A DNA stretch of 64,000 nucleotides from Bradyrhizobium commune (GTDB lineage: Bacteria; Pseudomonadota; Alphaproteobacteria; Rhizobiales; Xanthobacteraceae). The stretch is taken from the NCBI RefSeq assembly GCF_015624505.1, contig NZ_CP061379.1, positions 2,728,001 through 2,792,000 of the forward strand, written 5' to 3'. The notes below the pieces were generated by a model, which did no database searches, was not told the origin of the DNA, and worked only from the letters and a program-made list of their open reading frames with translations. The position numbers were made by a program, and so were the translations under genes. Positions 7,354-19,731 of this stretch are shown here, one piece after another. Position 1 is the stretch's first letter, and the number at the start of each line of letters is the position of its first letter.

Positions 7354-8328
7354 GTGTCCCATTTGATTTTAGCCACGAACGATCTTGCGGAAGACGTGCT
7401 TCGCCAGTCGCGTCTCGCGAACCTCGTGGTCGGAGTCTATCCACGTTTCGTCTGCAGGAAATTGCCTTCCGACGAGCAGCTTTTGACGGAGCTGGAGCGG
7501 CGATCTGCCAAGCACTGCAATCAAGGTGATCACTGGCTCGACGATATTTGCAGAGACTACCTGCGAGGTTTCGGTACGCGTGATACCGGTTTCTTCGAGC
7601 TGTGTGCGAAGTTCGACTCGATCGAGGTGTGGGTCGATCCCCGGCCCAATGATCAACTCGTGCTCGTCTGGCTGCTCGACCTGCTTCGCCCCTACAAGGA
7701 GATCACGACCAAGCTGAGCCTGGTGCACACGGACGTCGTTGTTGCAAACTATGCGCCGGAGTCGGTCGCAAAATGGAAGCTGCCGGCCTTCAAGGTGACC
7801 GACAACCATCTGGTGATGGCAAGCCGCGCCTGGCAAGCCTACCGGGCTGAAACGCCAAAACCCTGCTTCGATCTGCTGATGACGGATCTGATGATTCTGC
7901 CGAGGCTTCGATCGGCGCTGATTGCGGTGCTTGAGGAGCTTCCGGACAGCGTGACGGGACTCGGCGCGAGCGAAATGGATCTCCTCGACTTCGTGAACGA
8001 CGGGCACACCGACCCAAGGCGAGTTACCGAGGCGAGGTGGCTTCGCGATGTGTTCGACGAAGACGACGTGCAAGATGCTTTGATCGAACTGGCGGAGCAT
8101 TCGGTCCCGCCGGTCCTGTTGGGCGACCCCGCGTTCGACAATGAGGACCGTTACTTCGGAAGGAGCGAATGGAAGGTTATGCTGACTGAACTCGGGCGTT
8201 CACTTGTCGCTCGCGAAGACGATTTGTGGCGCCATAACCCGATCGAGCGTTGGTGGGGCGGTACGCTTCTGACCAACGAGCGGCTGTGGCGGTGGGACCG
8301 TGAGAGCCGTTCGCTCGTTGCGCCTTAG
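7354..8328 (+). CDS. DUF1835-like protein, second of a tandem pair
   Basis: A 324-residue paralogue of the preceding protein, 57 bases downstream. It starts at a GTG (MSHLILATNDLAEDVLRQSR) with GAGAGG upstream. The first segment lacks the DSSTAG motif of its neighbour (NDLAED instead), while EVWVDPRPNDQLVLVWLLDL and HNPIERWWGGTLLTNERLWR align with the neighbour. The two copies have diverged along their length, more so at the N-terminus, so they may bind different ligands. Function unknown. Confidence 0.7.
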   Translation: MSHLILATNDLAEDVLRQSRLANLVVGVYPRFVCRKLPSDEQLLTELERRSAKHCNQGDHWLDDICRDYLRGFGTRDTGFFELCAKFDSIEVWVDPRPNDQLVLVWLLDLLRPYKEITTKLSLVHTDVVVANYAPESVAKWKLPAFKVTDNHLVMASRAWQAYRAETPKPCFDLLMTDLMILPRLRSALIAVLEELPDSVTGLGASEMDLLDFVNDGHTDPRRVTEARWLRDVFDEDDVQDALIELAEHSVPPVLLGDPAFDNEDRYFGRSEWKVMLTELGRSLVAREDDLWRHNPIERWWGGTLLTNERLWRWDRESRSLVAP

Positions 8329-8344
8329 CTACACGTTCAGAACT

Positions 8345-8457
8345 GTAGGGTGGGTTAGCCGAAGGCGTAACCCACCACTGTTTTTTCCACGGAAGCAGAA
8401 ACGGTGGGTTACGCCGGCGGACTGCGCTTTGCGCAGCCGCCCGCTAACCCACCCTAC
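8345..8457. repeat. nested extragenic inverted repeat (GTAGGGTGGGTTAGC type)
   Basis: Outer arms GTAGGGTGGGTTAGC and GCTAACCCACCCTAC, with inner arms GGCGTAACCCACC and GGTGGGTTACGCC, form a large cruciform-capable unit between two convergent genes. A related unit lies at 20953-21045 and a decayed one near 22825-22870. It could end transcription from both sides. Confidence 0.7.
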
Positions 8458-8464
8458 GATGCCG

Positions 8465-11347
8465 CTACTCCGCGGCTTCCGCGTAATCGCTCACTGACGG
8501 GCACGAGCACACCAGGTTGCGGTCGCCATAGACGTTGTCGACGCGCCCCACCGGGCACCAATATTTGTCGGTGCGCGAACTGCCTGCGGGGAAGCAGCCC
8601 TCGCTGCGGGTGTAGGCGCGGGCCCACGCGTCGTCGGCGATGTCGTGCACGGTGTGCGGGGCGTGGCGCAGCGGCGATGCCTCGATCTTGAAGCGTCCGG
8701 CCTCGACCTCGGCGATCTCTTTCCGGATCGCGATCATGGCATCGCAGAAGCGATCAAGCTCCGCCTTGGATTCCGACTCGGTCGGTTCGATCATCAGGGT
8801 GCCCGGCACCGGGAAGCTCATGGTGGGCGCGTGGAAGCCGTAATCGATCAGGCGTTTTGCGATGTCGTCGACGGTGACGCCGCTCGTCGTCTTGAGCGGG
8901 CGGGGATCGACGATGCACTCATGCGCGACGCGGCCCCTCTCGTTCTTGTAGAGCACGGGGAAGTGGGCATCGAGCCGGGCGGCAATGTAATTGGCGTTGA
9001 GGATCGCGATCTCGGTCGCGCGCTTCAGGCCTTCGCCGCCCATCATCAGGATGTAGATATAGGAGATGGTCAGGATCGAGGCCGAGCCGAACGGCGCGGC
9101 CGAGACCGGACCGACCGGGGCGTCGCCATTCGTCGCGGGGTGACGATTTTCAGGATGACCGGGGAGGAACGGTGCGAGATGCGCCTTCACGCCGATCGGG
9201 CCCATGCCGGGGCCGCCGCCGCCATGCGGGATGCAGAAGGTCTTGTGCAGATTGAGATGGCTGACATCGGCGCCGTAGTCGCCGGGCCTGCTAAGGCCGA
9301 CCTGTGCGTTGAGATTGGCACCGTCGAGATAGACCTGGCCGCCATGGCCGTGGACGATGTCGCAGATCTCGCTGATGTGCTCCTCGAACACGCCGTGGGT
9401 CGAGGGATAGGTGATCATGATTGCGGCGAGATCGTTCGAGTGTTTTTCCGCCTTGGCGCGGAGATCGCTGACGTCGACGTCGCCGTTGGCCTCGCAGGCC
9501 ACCACCACCACGTCCATGCCGACCATCGCGGCCGAAGCGGGATTGGTGCCGTGGGCGGAGGAGGGGATCAGGCAGATTTTTCGCTGCGTCTCGCCGCGCG
9601 CGGCATGGTAGCCGCGGATCGCGAGCAGCCCGGCATATTCGCCCTGCGCGCCCGAATTCGGCTGGAGCGAGATCGCGTCATAGCCGGTGATGTCGCACAG
9701 CCATTTTTCCAGCCGCGCGAACAGCGCGGAATAACCCTTGGCCTGCTCGCGCGGGGCGAAGGGGTGCAGGGATCCGAACTCCGGCCAGGTCAGCGGCATC
9801 ATCTCGGTGGTTGCGTTCAGCTTCATGGTGCAGGAGCCGAGCGGGATCATGGCGCGGTCGAGCGCGAGGTCGCGGTCGCTGAGCTTGCGCATGTAGCGCA
9901 GCATCTCGGTCTCGGAGCGGTGCGCGTGGAACACGGGATGGGTGAGGAAGGGGGTCGCGCGCTTCAGCGCCTCCGGCAGCGCCTCGCGCGTGGTGGCGTC
10001 GATCTCGGTGTAGGCAAGCTCTCCGCCGAACGCGCGCCAGACCGCTTCGATGGTCGCGGGCGTGGTGGTCTCGTCGAGCGCGATGCGCAAAGCGCTTTCA
10101 CCGACACCGAAATTGATTGTCTCGGCGGCTGCGCGCGCGATGATCTCGGCGCGCTTGGCGCCGGCATCCACACTGATCGTGTCAAAGAAGGTTTCGCTGG
10201 TCGGAGCAAAACCAAGCTTGCGCAGGCCCGCGGCGAGCACGGCGGCGCGGCGATGCACAGTGCGTGCGATCTGCGCGAGCCCCTCGGGGCCGTGATAAAC
10301 CGCATACATCGCGGCGATCACGGCGAGCAGCACCTGCGCGGTGCAGATGTTGGAGGTCGCCTTCTCGCGGCGGATGTGCTGCTCGCGGGTCTGGAGCGCG
10401 AGGCGATAGGCGGGCGCGCCGCGCGAGTCCACGGAGAGGCCGACGATGCGGCCGGGCAGCGAGCGCTTCAGCGCGTCGCGCACCGCCATATAGGCCGCGT
10501 GCGGCCCGCCATAGCCCATCGGCACGCCAAAGCGCTGGGCGGAGCCGATCGCGATGTCGGCGCCGAGCTCGCCGGGCGAGGCGAGCAATGTCAGCGCCAG
10601 CAGATCGGCGGCCATGATCGCGAGCGCGCCCTTGGCCTTCAGCGCCGCGATCGCGGGCCTCAGGTCGCGCACCGCGCCGGAAGAACCCGGATATTGCAGC
10701 AGCGCGCCGAGCACGTCTTCCTTGTCGAGATCGGCGAGGGGATCGCCGACGATGATGTTCCAGCCCAGCGGCTCGGCGCGGGTGCGCATCACAGCCAACG
10801 TCTGCGGATGCACGTCCTTGTCGACGAAAAAGGCCTTTGCCTCGACCTTCGAGTGGCGCTCGGCGAGCGCCATCGCCTCGGCCGCCGCGGTCGCCTCGTC
10901 GAGCAGCGAGGCGTTGGCGACGTCGAGCCCGGTGAGATCGCAGATCATGGTCTGGAAGTTGAACAGCGCCTCCAGCCGGCCCTGGCTGATCTCGGGCTGG
11001 TAGGGCGTGTACGCCGTGTACCAGGCCGGGTTCTCAAGGATGTTGCGCTGGATCACCGCCGGCAGGATCGTGCCGGAATAGCCCTGGCCGATCAGCGAGG
11101 TGAAGACCTGGTTCTCTCGCGCAAGCTCGGCCATATGCGCGATCGCTTCGGTCTCGCTGAGCGGCTTGCCGAGATCGAGCGGGGCGGCCTGCCGGATCGA
11201 GGCCGGCAGCGTCTCCGCCATCAGCGCGTCGACGCTCTTGGCGCCGACGGTCTCCAGCATCGCGGTGACATCGCGCACTGAGGGGCCGATATGGCGGCGA
11301 GCAAAATTGGCGGCGGTGTCGCCGCTGGATTTACGGTGCGCGGTCAT
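8465..11347 (-). CDS. gcvP: glycine dehydrogenase (decarboxylating), P protein
   Basis: PLP enzyme that decarboxylates glycine and passes the aminomethyl group to lipoylated GcvH. The 960 residues are the full-length single-chain type. The N-terminal half has FARRHIGPS and the [19 protein letters not shown] region; the C-terminal half has the cofactor site [20 protein letters not shown], with the Lys that binds PLP. Start 11347 is preferred because GGAG lies 7 bases upstream; ATG 11359 is also in frame. It is the last gene of gcvT-gcvH-gcvP, beginning 19 bases after gcvH. Confidence 0.97.
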   Translation of the reverse strand: MTAHRKSSGDTAANFARRHIGPSVRDVTAMLETVGAKSVDALMAETLPASIRQAAPLDLGKPLSETEAIAHMAELARENQVFTSLIGQGYSGTILPAVIQRNILENPAWYTAYTPYQPEISQGRLEALFNFQTMICDLTGLDVANASLLDEATAAAEAMALAERHSKVEAKAFFVDKDVHPQTLAVMRTRAEPLGWNIIVGDPLADLDKEDVLGALLQYPGSSGAVRDLRPAIAALKAKGALAIMAADLLALTLLASPGELGADIAIGSAQRFGVPMGYGGPHAAYMAVRDALKRSLPGRIVGLSVDSRGAPAYRLALQTREQHIRREKATSNICTAQVLLAVIAAMYAVYHGPEGLAQIARTVHRRAAVLAAGLRKLGFAPTSETFFDTISVDAGAKRAEIIARAAAETINFGVGESALRIALDETTTPATIEAVWRAFGGELAYTEIDATTREALPEALKRATPFLTHPVFHAHRSETEMLRYMRKLSDRDLALDRAMIPLGSCTMKLNATTEMMPLTWPEFGSLHPFAPREQAKGYSALFARLEKWLCDITGYDAISLQPNSGAQGEYAGLLAIRGYHAARGETQRKICLIPSSAHGTNPASAAMVGMDVVVVACEANGDVDVSDLRAKAEKHSNDLAAIMITYPSTHGVFEEHISEICDIVHGHGGQVYLDGANLNAQVGLSRPGDYGADVSHLNLHKTFCIPHGGGGPGMGPIGVKAHLAPFLPGHPENRHPATNGDAPVGPVSAAPFGSASILTISYIYILMMGGEGLKRATEIAILNANYIAARLDAHFPVLYKNERGRVAHECIVDPRPLKTTSGVTVDDIAKRLIDYGFHAPTMSFPVPGTLMIEPTESESKAELDRFCDAMIAIRKEIAEVEAGRFKIEASPLRHAPHTVHDIADDAWARAYTRSEGCFPAGSSRTDKYWCPVGRVDNVYGDRNLVCSCPSVSDYAEAAE

Positions 11348-11366
11348 CGCTTGCTCCATCGTTCTC

Positions 11367-11735
11367 TCAGGCCGTATGCGCCTTGTAGGCGGCTTCATCC
11401 ATGAGGCCGCCGAGCTCGCTCTTGTCGGCAATCCTGATCTTGAAGAACCACGCCTTGCCTTGCGCGTCCGAATTGACCAGCGCCGGTTCGGTACCGAGCG
11501 CGTCGTTGACGTCGAGCACCTCGCCCGTAACAGGCGCGTAGACGTCGGAGGCGGCCTTGACCGATTCCACGACCGCGGCAGCTTCGGCCTTCTTCAGCGC
11601 GCGGCCGACCTTGGGCAGCTCGACGAACACGACGTCGCCGAGCTGCGACTGCGCGTAATCGGTGATCCCGACGGTGGCGACATCGCCATCGATCGCCAGC
11701 CATTCGTGGTCGGAGGTGTACAGCGTCGTGGTCAT
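11367..11735 (-). CDS. gcvH: glycine cleavage system H protein
   Basis: The lipoyl carrier that shuttles the aminomethyl intermediate between P, T and L proteins. At 122 residues it has the standard length. SDHEWL is at the N-terminus, and the lipoylation site is Lys60 in [10 protein letters not shown], followed by [12 protein letters not shown]. It lies between gcvT and gcvP; a large extragenic inverted repeat separates it from gcvT, which may set different transcript levels for gcvT and gcvHP. Confidence 0.97.
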   Translation of the reverse strand: MTTTLYTSDHEWLAIDGDVATVGITDYAQSQLGDVVFVELPKVGRALKKAEAAAVVESVKAASDVYAPVTGEVLDVNDALGTEPALVNSDAQGKAWFFKIRIADKSELGGLMDEAAYKAHTA

Positions 11736-11797
11736 GGTCGGTTTCCTGCAGCGGTTGAAAGCTTAATTTGAAACGGTGAGGGCCGAGCGGTCAGTTT

Positions 11798-11954
11798 CAC
11801 CTCTCCCGTAGGGAGAGGTCGGGTCGCATCGTAAGATGCGATCCGGGTGAGGGGATCTGGTCTCACTGGGTGCCGCGCCCCCTCACCCGGATTGCACTGG
11901 ACGATGCTTCGCATCGCCAGATGCAATCCGACCTCTCCCCGCGGGGGAGAGGTG
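11798..11954. repeat. large inverted repeat between gcvT and gcvH
   Basis: Arms starting CACCTCTCCC and ending GGGAGAGGTG enclose further complementary segments (CGCATCGTAAGATGCG, then CCGGGTGAGGGG pairing with CCCCTCACCCGG, then GATGCTTCGCATC). The whole unit can fold into one long hairpin. This kind of repeat is frequent in Bradyrhizobium intergenic regions. Confidence 0.7.
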
Positions 11955-11992
11955 GCCTCGGAGCTGCCAGCTGTGCTCAATCTCATCATGCT

Positions 11993-13141
11993 TCAGCGTT
12001 TGTAGGTGTTTTTCACGAAGGGCATGGCGGCAACCGTGAGCGGCAGTCGCTGGCCGCGCACCTCGGCAAAGAGCTTTGTATCGAGCGCGCTTGAGCTCGT
12101 GGGCAGGTAGCCCATCGCGACCGGCGCATTCAGGCTCGGGCCGAAGCCGCCCGAGGTGACCTGTCCGATCGGCTTGCTGCCTGCTTCGCCCGCAAACAGC
12201 AGCGCGCCCTCGCGCACCGGCGCGCGGCCCTCAGGGCGCAGGCCGACGCGGCGACGCGATGCGCCCTGGTCGAAATGAGCGAGGATTTTTTCGGCACCGG
12301 GAAAGCCGCCGGCGCGGGCGCCGCCGGTGCGGCGGCTCTTCTGCACCGACCATTCCAGCGCGGCCTCGACCGGCGTAGTCGCGGTGTCGATGTCATGGCC
12401 GTAGAGGCAGAGACCGGCCTCGAGCCGCAGGCTGTCGCGGGCGCCCAGGCCGATCGGCATCACATCGGGATTGTCCAGCAGCGCTTTTGCCAAACGCTCG
12501 GCATCGCCTGCGGGAACCGAGACTTCAAAACCGTCCTCGCCGGTGTAGCCGGAGCGCGAGACGAAGCAGGCGAGACCTGCGACCTTGTGCGGGCCCGCGT
12601 CCATGAACTTCATGGAAGTAGCCTCTGCACACAATTTCGCCAGCGCGGCTTCGGCCTTCGGGCCCTGAAGTGCGATCAGCGCGCGATCTTCCAGCGAATC
12701 AATGATGCAGTCATCCGAGAGATGCGCGCGCAGATGCGCTTCGTCATCGGCTTTGCAGGCGGCGTTGACGACCAGGAACAGGTGATCGCCGAAATTGGCG
12801 ACCATCAAATCGTCGAGAATGCCGCCATCGGCATTGGTGAACTGGGCGTAGCGCTGCCGTCCCGGCGCGATCGCCAAAATGTCCTGCGGCACCAGCTTTT
12901 CCAGCGCACGGGCGGCGTCCTCGACCTTGCCCGACTTCGGCCTGAGCGCGATCTGGCCCATATGGGAGACGTCGAACAGGCCGGCGGAGGTGCGGGTCTG
13001 GAGGTGCTCCTTCAGCACGCCGGCCGGATATTGCACCGGCATGTCGTAGCCCGCGAACGGCACCATCTTGCCGCCGAGCGACACGTGAAGGCTATGGAGG
13101 GGCGTACGCTTCAGGGAATCTTGGTCGTCGCGCGCAAGCAT
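11993..13141 (-). CDS. gcvT: glycine cleavage system T protein (aminomethyltransferase)
   Basis: Transfers the methylene group from GcvH to tetrahydrofolate and releases ammonia. At 382 residues it has family length. [27 protein letters not shown] and [12 protein letters not shown] are characteristic folate-binding-domain motifs. Start 13141 ([15 protein letters not shown]) follows GAGGG; a longer frame would run into the riboswitch leader. It is the first gene of the operon and sits directly behind the tandem glycine riboswitch. Confidence 0.97.
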   Translation of the reverse strand: MLARDDQDSLKRTPLHSLHVSLGGKMVPFAGYDMPVQYPAGVLKEHLQTRTSAGLFDVSHMGQIALRPKSGKVEDAARALEKLVPQDILAIAPGRQRYAQFTNADGGILDDLMVANFGDHLFLVVNAACKADDEAHLRAHLSDDCIIDSLEDRALIALQGPKAEAALAKLCAEATSMKFMDAGPHKVAGLACFVSRSGYTGEDGFEVSVPAGDAERLAKALLDNPDVMPIGLGARDSLRLEAGLCLYGHDIDTATTPVEAALEWSVQKSRRTGGARAGGFPGAEKILAHFDQGASRRRVGLRPEGRAPVREGALLFAGEAGSKPIGQVTSGGFGPSLNAPVAMGYLPTSSSALDTKLFAEVRGQRLPLTVAAMPFVKNTYKR

Positions 13142-13199
13142 CACGGGGCCCTCGGCGGTTCCCCGGGGACGATTCCCCGGAAGCAACCAGTCGAAGCCC

Positions 13200-13368
13200 C
13201 ATCTGTCGCTGTGCCTGAGAGTATTATCCCGTCGGCGGACGCAGTCCGGGTCTTCAAGCCCGTCGGCGCCTCTTTCCAGATGTCGTCAAAGCCACGCGGT
13301 CCGTTTGCCTGAGAGTTTCCGGGGCGGTTGCTCCTTCGGCGCCGGCAAGTGCCGGTCTCTCCCGACGT
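13200..13368 (-). promoter_or_regulatory. tandem glycine riboswitch upstream of gcvT
   Basis: On the minus strand the leader shows two consecutive aptamers. The first has GGGAGAGACCGGC, GCCGAAGGAGCAA and CTCTCAGGCAAA (to about 13300). The second has CTGGAAAGAGGCGCCGA and ends in ACTCTCAGGCACAG (about 13200-13285). The repeated CTCTCAGGCA and GCCGAAGGAGCAA are hallmark conserved segments of glycine aptamers. Tandem aptamers normally switch on gcv genes when glycine is high. Confidence 0.93.
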
Positions 13369-13613
13369 GGCCGTACGATACAGATGGGTACAGACCACAG
13401 GGCGGCCAAGCCTGTCAACGCAGTTGCAGCAGGTATCAACGGGGATTGCCGCCAACGGGCCTGCGCAAGCGCGGCAACCCTCTGATCTCTCTGCACAGTT
13501 TCTGGACAGCGAGACTGGCCTTGTCTAAAAGCGCTTTGGCCCGCAGATATCAGCTCAAACCCTTAGGTTTGGATGGCTCGGAAGCGGGTCCAAGCACACC
13601 CGATTGGATGAAC

Positions 13614-16292
<2,679 letters not shown>

Positions 16293-16314
16293 GATGGCAG
16301 GCGCGTAAATCACC

Positions 16315-17541
16315 ATGCGCCTCGTTCCGCGAGGGCGTGGGCTTCGCGATCCGAATTTGAGGGATCGCCTCTACGAATTGCTGGAGCACGATCCGCTGGC
16401 CTATTCGGCCGGATCGCGCTTCATCAAGATCATCATCGGCGTCATCGTGCTCGACGTCGTCGCGATGATTCTCGCCTCGGTGCCGGATCTCGACGCGCGG
16501 TTCGGCGCGTTGTTCTCGGGCGTCACCATCGTCTCCATCATCGTGTTCGCGCTGGAATATGCCGCGCGTCTGTGGACGGTCGCAGGCCACACGCCGCGAA
16601 AAGGCTCGGCGCTTGCCGACCGATTCTCCTACGCGTTCTCCGCGCTCGGCATCATCGACCTGATGGCGTTTCTGCCGGCGGGAATCGCGCTCGCCACGGG
16701 GCGGCATGCGACGCTGGCCGCGCTCGGCGTGCTGCCGTTCTTCAAGCTGATCCGCTACTCGCCGGCGATGCGCTCGCTGCTTGCCGCCGTCCATGCCGAG
16801 CGGCGGGCGCTGATCGGCTGTGTCGTCATCCTGACCGGCGTGGTGCTCACCTTCGCCTCGCTGCTCTATGCCATTGAGCGCGACGTCCAGCCCAGCAAGC
16901 TCGGCACCATTCCGGACGCGATGTGGTGGGCGATCGTGACGCTCGGCACCGTGGGCTATGGCGACGTCGTGCCGGTGACGGCGCTCGGAAAATTCGTCTC
17001 GGTGTTCGCGATCATCTCGGGCTTTGCCATGATCGCGCTGCCGGTTGCGATCATCTCGACGGCTTTTGCCGAAGAATTGAAGCGGCGCGATTTCGTCGTG
17101 ACCTGGGGCATGCTGGCGCGGGTGCCGCTGTTCTCGCATCTGTCGGCCTCGGAGATCGCCGACGTCATGCGGCTACTGCGGGCGCGGACCATCGAGCAGG
17201 GCGAGGTTCTGGTGCGGCGGGGCGATGCCGCCTCGTCGATGTATTTCATCACCGCAGGCGAGGTCGAGATCGCGCTGCCGAGCCAGCAGGTGCGGCTCGC
17301 CGACGGCACCTTCTTCGGCGAGATCGCGCTGCTGCACAAAACAAAGCGCAGCGGCACGGTGACAGCGACGCGCAAGACGCGGCTCCTGCTGCTCGACGCC
17401 CAGGACTTTCACGCCCTGATCGCGCGCATGCCGACGCTGGCCGCCCATGTTCACGAAACCGCAAGAGCACGGCTCGAGGAGACCGGCGATCTGGCCGCAG
17501 CCGAGCTTGCACAGGCCGAGCGCGAGGGCACCGACCGCTGA
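16315..17541 (+). CDS. cyclic-nucleotide-gated potassium channel homologue (MloK1-like)
   Basis: A 408-residue six-helix channel with a C-terminal cyclic nucleotide-binding domain. Helices fill about residues 36-185; the selectivity filter TVGYGD is at 212-217, followed by the S6 segment VSVFAIISGFAMIALPVAII. The CNBD (about 280-385) has FFGEIALLHKTKRSGTV, matching the phosphate-binding cassette with its Arg. The S4-like segment (FFKLIRYSPAMRSLL) has few positive charges, as in the weakly voltage-sensing Mesorhizobium channel MloK1. It begins 23 bases after alaS, possibly co-transcribed. Confidence 0.92.
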   Translation: MRLVPRGRGLRDPNLRDRLYELLEHDPLAYSAGSRFIKIIIGVIVLDVVAMILASVPDLDARFGALFSGVTIVSIIVFALEYAARLWTVAGHTPRKGSALADRFSYAFSALGIIDLMAFLPAGIALATGRHATLAALGVLPFFKLIRYSPAMRSLLAAVHAERRALIGCVVILTGVVLTFASLLYAIERDVQPSKLGTIPDAMWWAIVTLGTVGYGDVVPVTALGKFVSVFAIISGFAMIALPVAIISTAFAEELKRRDFVVTWGMLARVPLFSHLSASEIADVMRLLRARTIEQGEVLVRRGDAASSMYFITAGEVEIALPSQQVRLADGTFFGEIALLHKTKRSGTVTATRKTRLLLLDAQDFHALIARMPTLAAHVHETARARLEETGDLAAAELAQAEREGTDR

Positions 17542-17545
17542 GCGG

Positions 17546-18049
17546 TCAGCCCTTCTTCAGGAAAACGTACTCGGCGGAATAGGGCGCACTCTTGAACTCG
17601 CCGGCCTTGTCGCAGGCGCCGTCGAGCTTGCCGCCGTGGGTGTTGATGCGCTGGACCGTGGTGACGGGCGTGAGGACGCCGTTGCCGCGGCGGGAGGCGA
17701 CCTCGAGCTTCAGCCAGGCAATGTCGGCAGCCGTTGCGCCTGGCGCGTTGCCGATGACCTTGCCGACCACGGCGCTGCCGTCGGCATGCTCCCAGTTCGG
17801 GCCGGCGTAATGACGGCCGATCGTCTTGCCCTCGGAGAACAGCGTTGCGATCGGCTCGCGGAAGGCCCAGACGAGCTTGCCGTCGGTGCCGGCCTTGCAC
17901 TCATAGACCTGCGCGCCCTCGGCGTGGAGGCTGAGGACTGCGGTCTCGCCCGGCGCGGCGATGGCGTCGGGCAGCGCGTCGGCGGCTGCGGCGGGGCCGG
18001 CCATGGCGGCGAACAGCAGGCAGGGGACGGCGAACTTGATGATGGACAT
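17546..18049 (-). CDS. DUF3455 secreted protein
   Basis: A 167-residue protein with a Sec signal peptide (MSIIKFAVPCLLFAAMAG, cleavage near AAAA). The mature part matches DUF3455: GAQVYECKAGTDGKLVW, WLKLEVASRRGNGVLTPVT and TVQRINTHGGKLDGACDKAG, with two Cys that could form a disulfide. GGAG lies upstream of ATG 18049. The family is of unknown function and probably periplasmic. It converges on the channel gene with only 4 bases between stops. Confidence 0.85.
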   Translation of the reverse strand: MSIIKFAVPCLLFAAMAGPAAAADALPDAIAAPGETAVLSLHAEGAQVYECKAGTDGKLVWAFREPIATLFSEGKTIGRHYAGPNWEHADGSAVVGKVIGNAPGATAADIAWLKLEVASRRGNGVLTPVTTVQRINTHGGKLDGACDKAGEFKSAPYSAEYVFLKKG

Positions 18050-18148
18050 GGGTGGTCTCCGCGCGAAGGTGTCAAAATGAATGGGCCGCGCTTGGGCGCG
18101 GCCCATCATGATGTTTAACCCCGATCAGGCGACAATAATGCGGACGGC

Positions 18149-19363
18149 TCAGGCCGCCAACGCTTTCGTGAGATTCTCGGCGACCTTGTCGAGGAAGCCG
18201 GTGGTCGACAGCCAGCGCTGGTCGGCGCCGACCAGGAGCGCGAGGTCCTTGGTCATGTAGCCTTCCTCGACCGTGTCGACGCAGACCTTCTCCAGCGTGT
18301 TCGCGAACTTGGCGAGCTCGGCATTGTTGTCGAGCTTGGCGCGGTGCGACAGGCCACGGGTCCAGGCGAAGATCGACGCGATCGAGTTGGTCGAGGTCTC
18401 CTTGCCCTTCTGGTGCTCGCGGTAGTGGCGGGTCACCGTGCCGTGGGCGGCTTCGGCTTCCACCGTCTTGCCGTCGGGGGTGAGCAGCACCGAGGTCATC
18501 AGGCCGAGCGAGCCGTAGCCCTGCGCGACCGTGTCGGACTGCACGTCGCCGTCGTAGTTCTTGCAGGCCCAGACGTAGCCGCCTGACCATTTCAGCGCCG
18601 AGGCCACCATGTCGTCGATCAGGCGATGCTCGTAGGTCAGGCCCTTGGCCTCGAATTCCTTCTTGAACTCGCGGTCGTAGATGTCCTGGAAGATGTCCTT
18701 GAAGCGGCCGTCATAGACCTTCAGAATCGTGTTCTTGGTCGAGAGATAGACCGGGTAGTTGCGCAGCAGGCCGTAGTTCAGCGAAGCGCGGGCGAAGTCG
18801 ATGATGGAGTCGTCGAGATTGTACATCTCCATGGCAACGCCGGCGCCCGGAGCCTTGAACACCTCCTTCTCGATCACGGTGCCGTCCTCGCCGACGAACT
18901 TCATCGACAGCGTGCCCTTGCCCGGGAACTTGATGTCGGTGGCGCGGTACTGGTCGCCATAGGCGTGGCGGCCGATGATGATCGGCTTGGTCCAGCCGGG
19001 AACGAGGCGCGGCACGTTCTTGCAGATGATCGGCTCGCGGAAGATCACGCCGCCGAGGATGTTGCGGATGGTGCCGTTCGGCGACTTCCACATCTGCTTG
19101 AGGTTGAACTCCTTCACCCGGGCCTCGTCCGGGGTGATGGTTGCGCACTTGACGCCGACGCCGACCTTCTTGATGGCCTCGGCCGCGTCGATGGTCACCT
19201 GATCGTTGGTCTGGTCGCGGTACTCCATCCCCAGGTCGAAATACATCAGCTCGACGTCAAGGAACGGGGTGATCAGCTTGTCCTTGATATACTGCCAGAT
19301 GATCCGGGTCATCTCGTCGCCATCGAGTTCGACGACAGGATTGGATACCTTGATTTTTGCCAT
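18149..19363 (-). CDS. icd: isocitrate dehydrogenase (NADP+)
   Basis: TCA-cycle enzyme converting isocitrate to 2-oxoglutarate with NADPH. The 404 residues and the sequence ([70 protein letters not shown]) place it in the eukaryote-like homodimeric subfamily found in rhizobia rather than the E. coli type. Start 19363 is chosen from homology, with an AGAGG about 12 bases upstream. It stands alone on the minus strand. Confidence 0.97.
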   Translation of the reverse strand: MAKIKVSNPVVELDGDEMTRIIWQYIKDKLITPFLDVELMYFDLGMEYRDQTNDQVTIDAAEAIKKVGVGVKCATITPDEARVKEFNLKQMWKSPNGTIRNILGGVIFREPIICKNVPRLVPGWTKPIIIGRHAYGDQYRATDIKFPGKGTLSMKFVGEDGTVIEKEVFKAPGAGVAMEMYNLDDSIIDFARASLNYGLLRNYPVYLSTKNTILKVYDGRFKDIFQDIYDREFKKEFEAKGLTYEHRLIDDMVASALKWSGGYVWACKNYDGDVQSDTVAQGYGSLGLMTSVLLTPDGKTVEAEAAHGTVTRHYREHQKGKETSTNSIASIFAWTRGLSHRAKLDNNAELAKFANTLEKVCVDTVEEGYMTKDLALLVGADQRWLSTTGFLDKVAENLTKALAA

Positions 19364-19670
19364 GATCGGGGAAGCCTCTTGGGAACGGCGCTTTTGGCGC
19401 GCCACGGGAATATCCGTCGCCTCTTAGCACCGCCGCGCGGCGGGCGAAAGCCAAGTGATTATGCACTTTTAGCTCATCCAGCTTCCACAGATGGGGAGCC
19501 ACGGACGGTCGCCCGGCCTGGCCTGCCCTGAAGTTTCAGGCGAGATTCAAAAGTCGAATCCAACCCGTTATTTCCCTTGAGAATTTTGTCAGGACAGGCA
19601 AACGACAGGCGAACGGCAGCCGGCCCTGTGCCGGCATTGAATCAATTCCTGAAGAGTGCCTCCCCAAGGC

Positions 19671-19709
19671 CTTGAGAGACAAAGGTCTTGAGAGACAAAG
19701 GTCTTGAGC
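19671..19709. repeat. 16-base tandem repeat upstream of trmJ
   Basis: The unit CTTGAGAGACAAAGGT occurs twice in exact tandem (19671-19686 and 19687-19702), followed by a partial third copy (CTTGAG), ending about 22 bases before the start codon at 19732. Copy-number change here would alter spacing to the promoter. Confidence 0.8.
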
Positions 19710-19731
19710 GAAAGCGTGAAAGCGAGACGAG

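Noticed and set aside
8645..11281. 878-codon open frame on the plus strand opposite gcvP
   Set aside because: It is a shadow of gcvP in GC-rich DNA: Arg/Gly/Asp-rich composition, no family motif, and the opposite frame is an unmistakable full-length GcvP.
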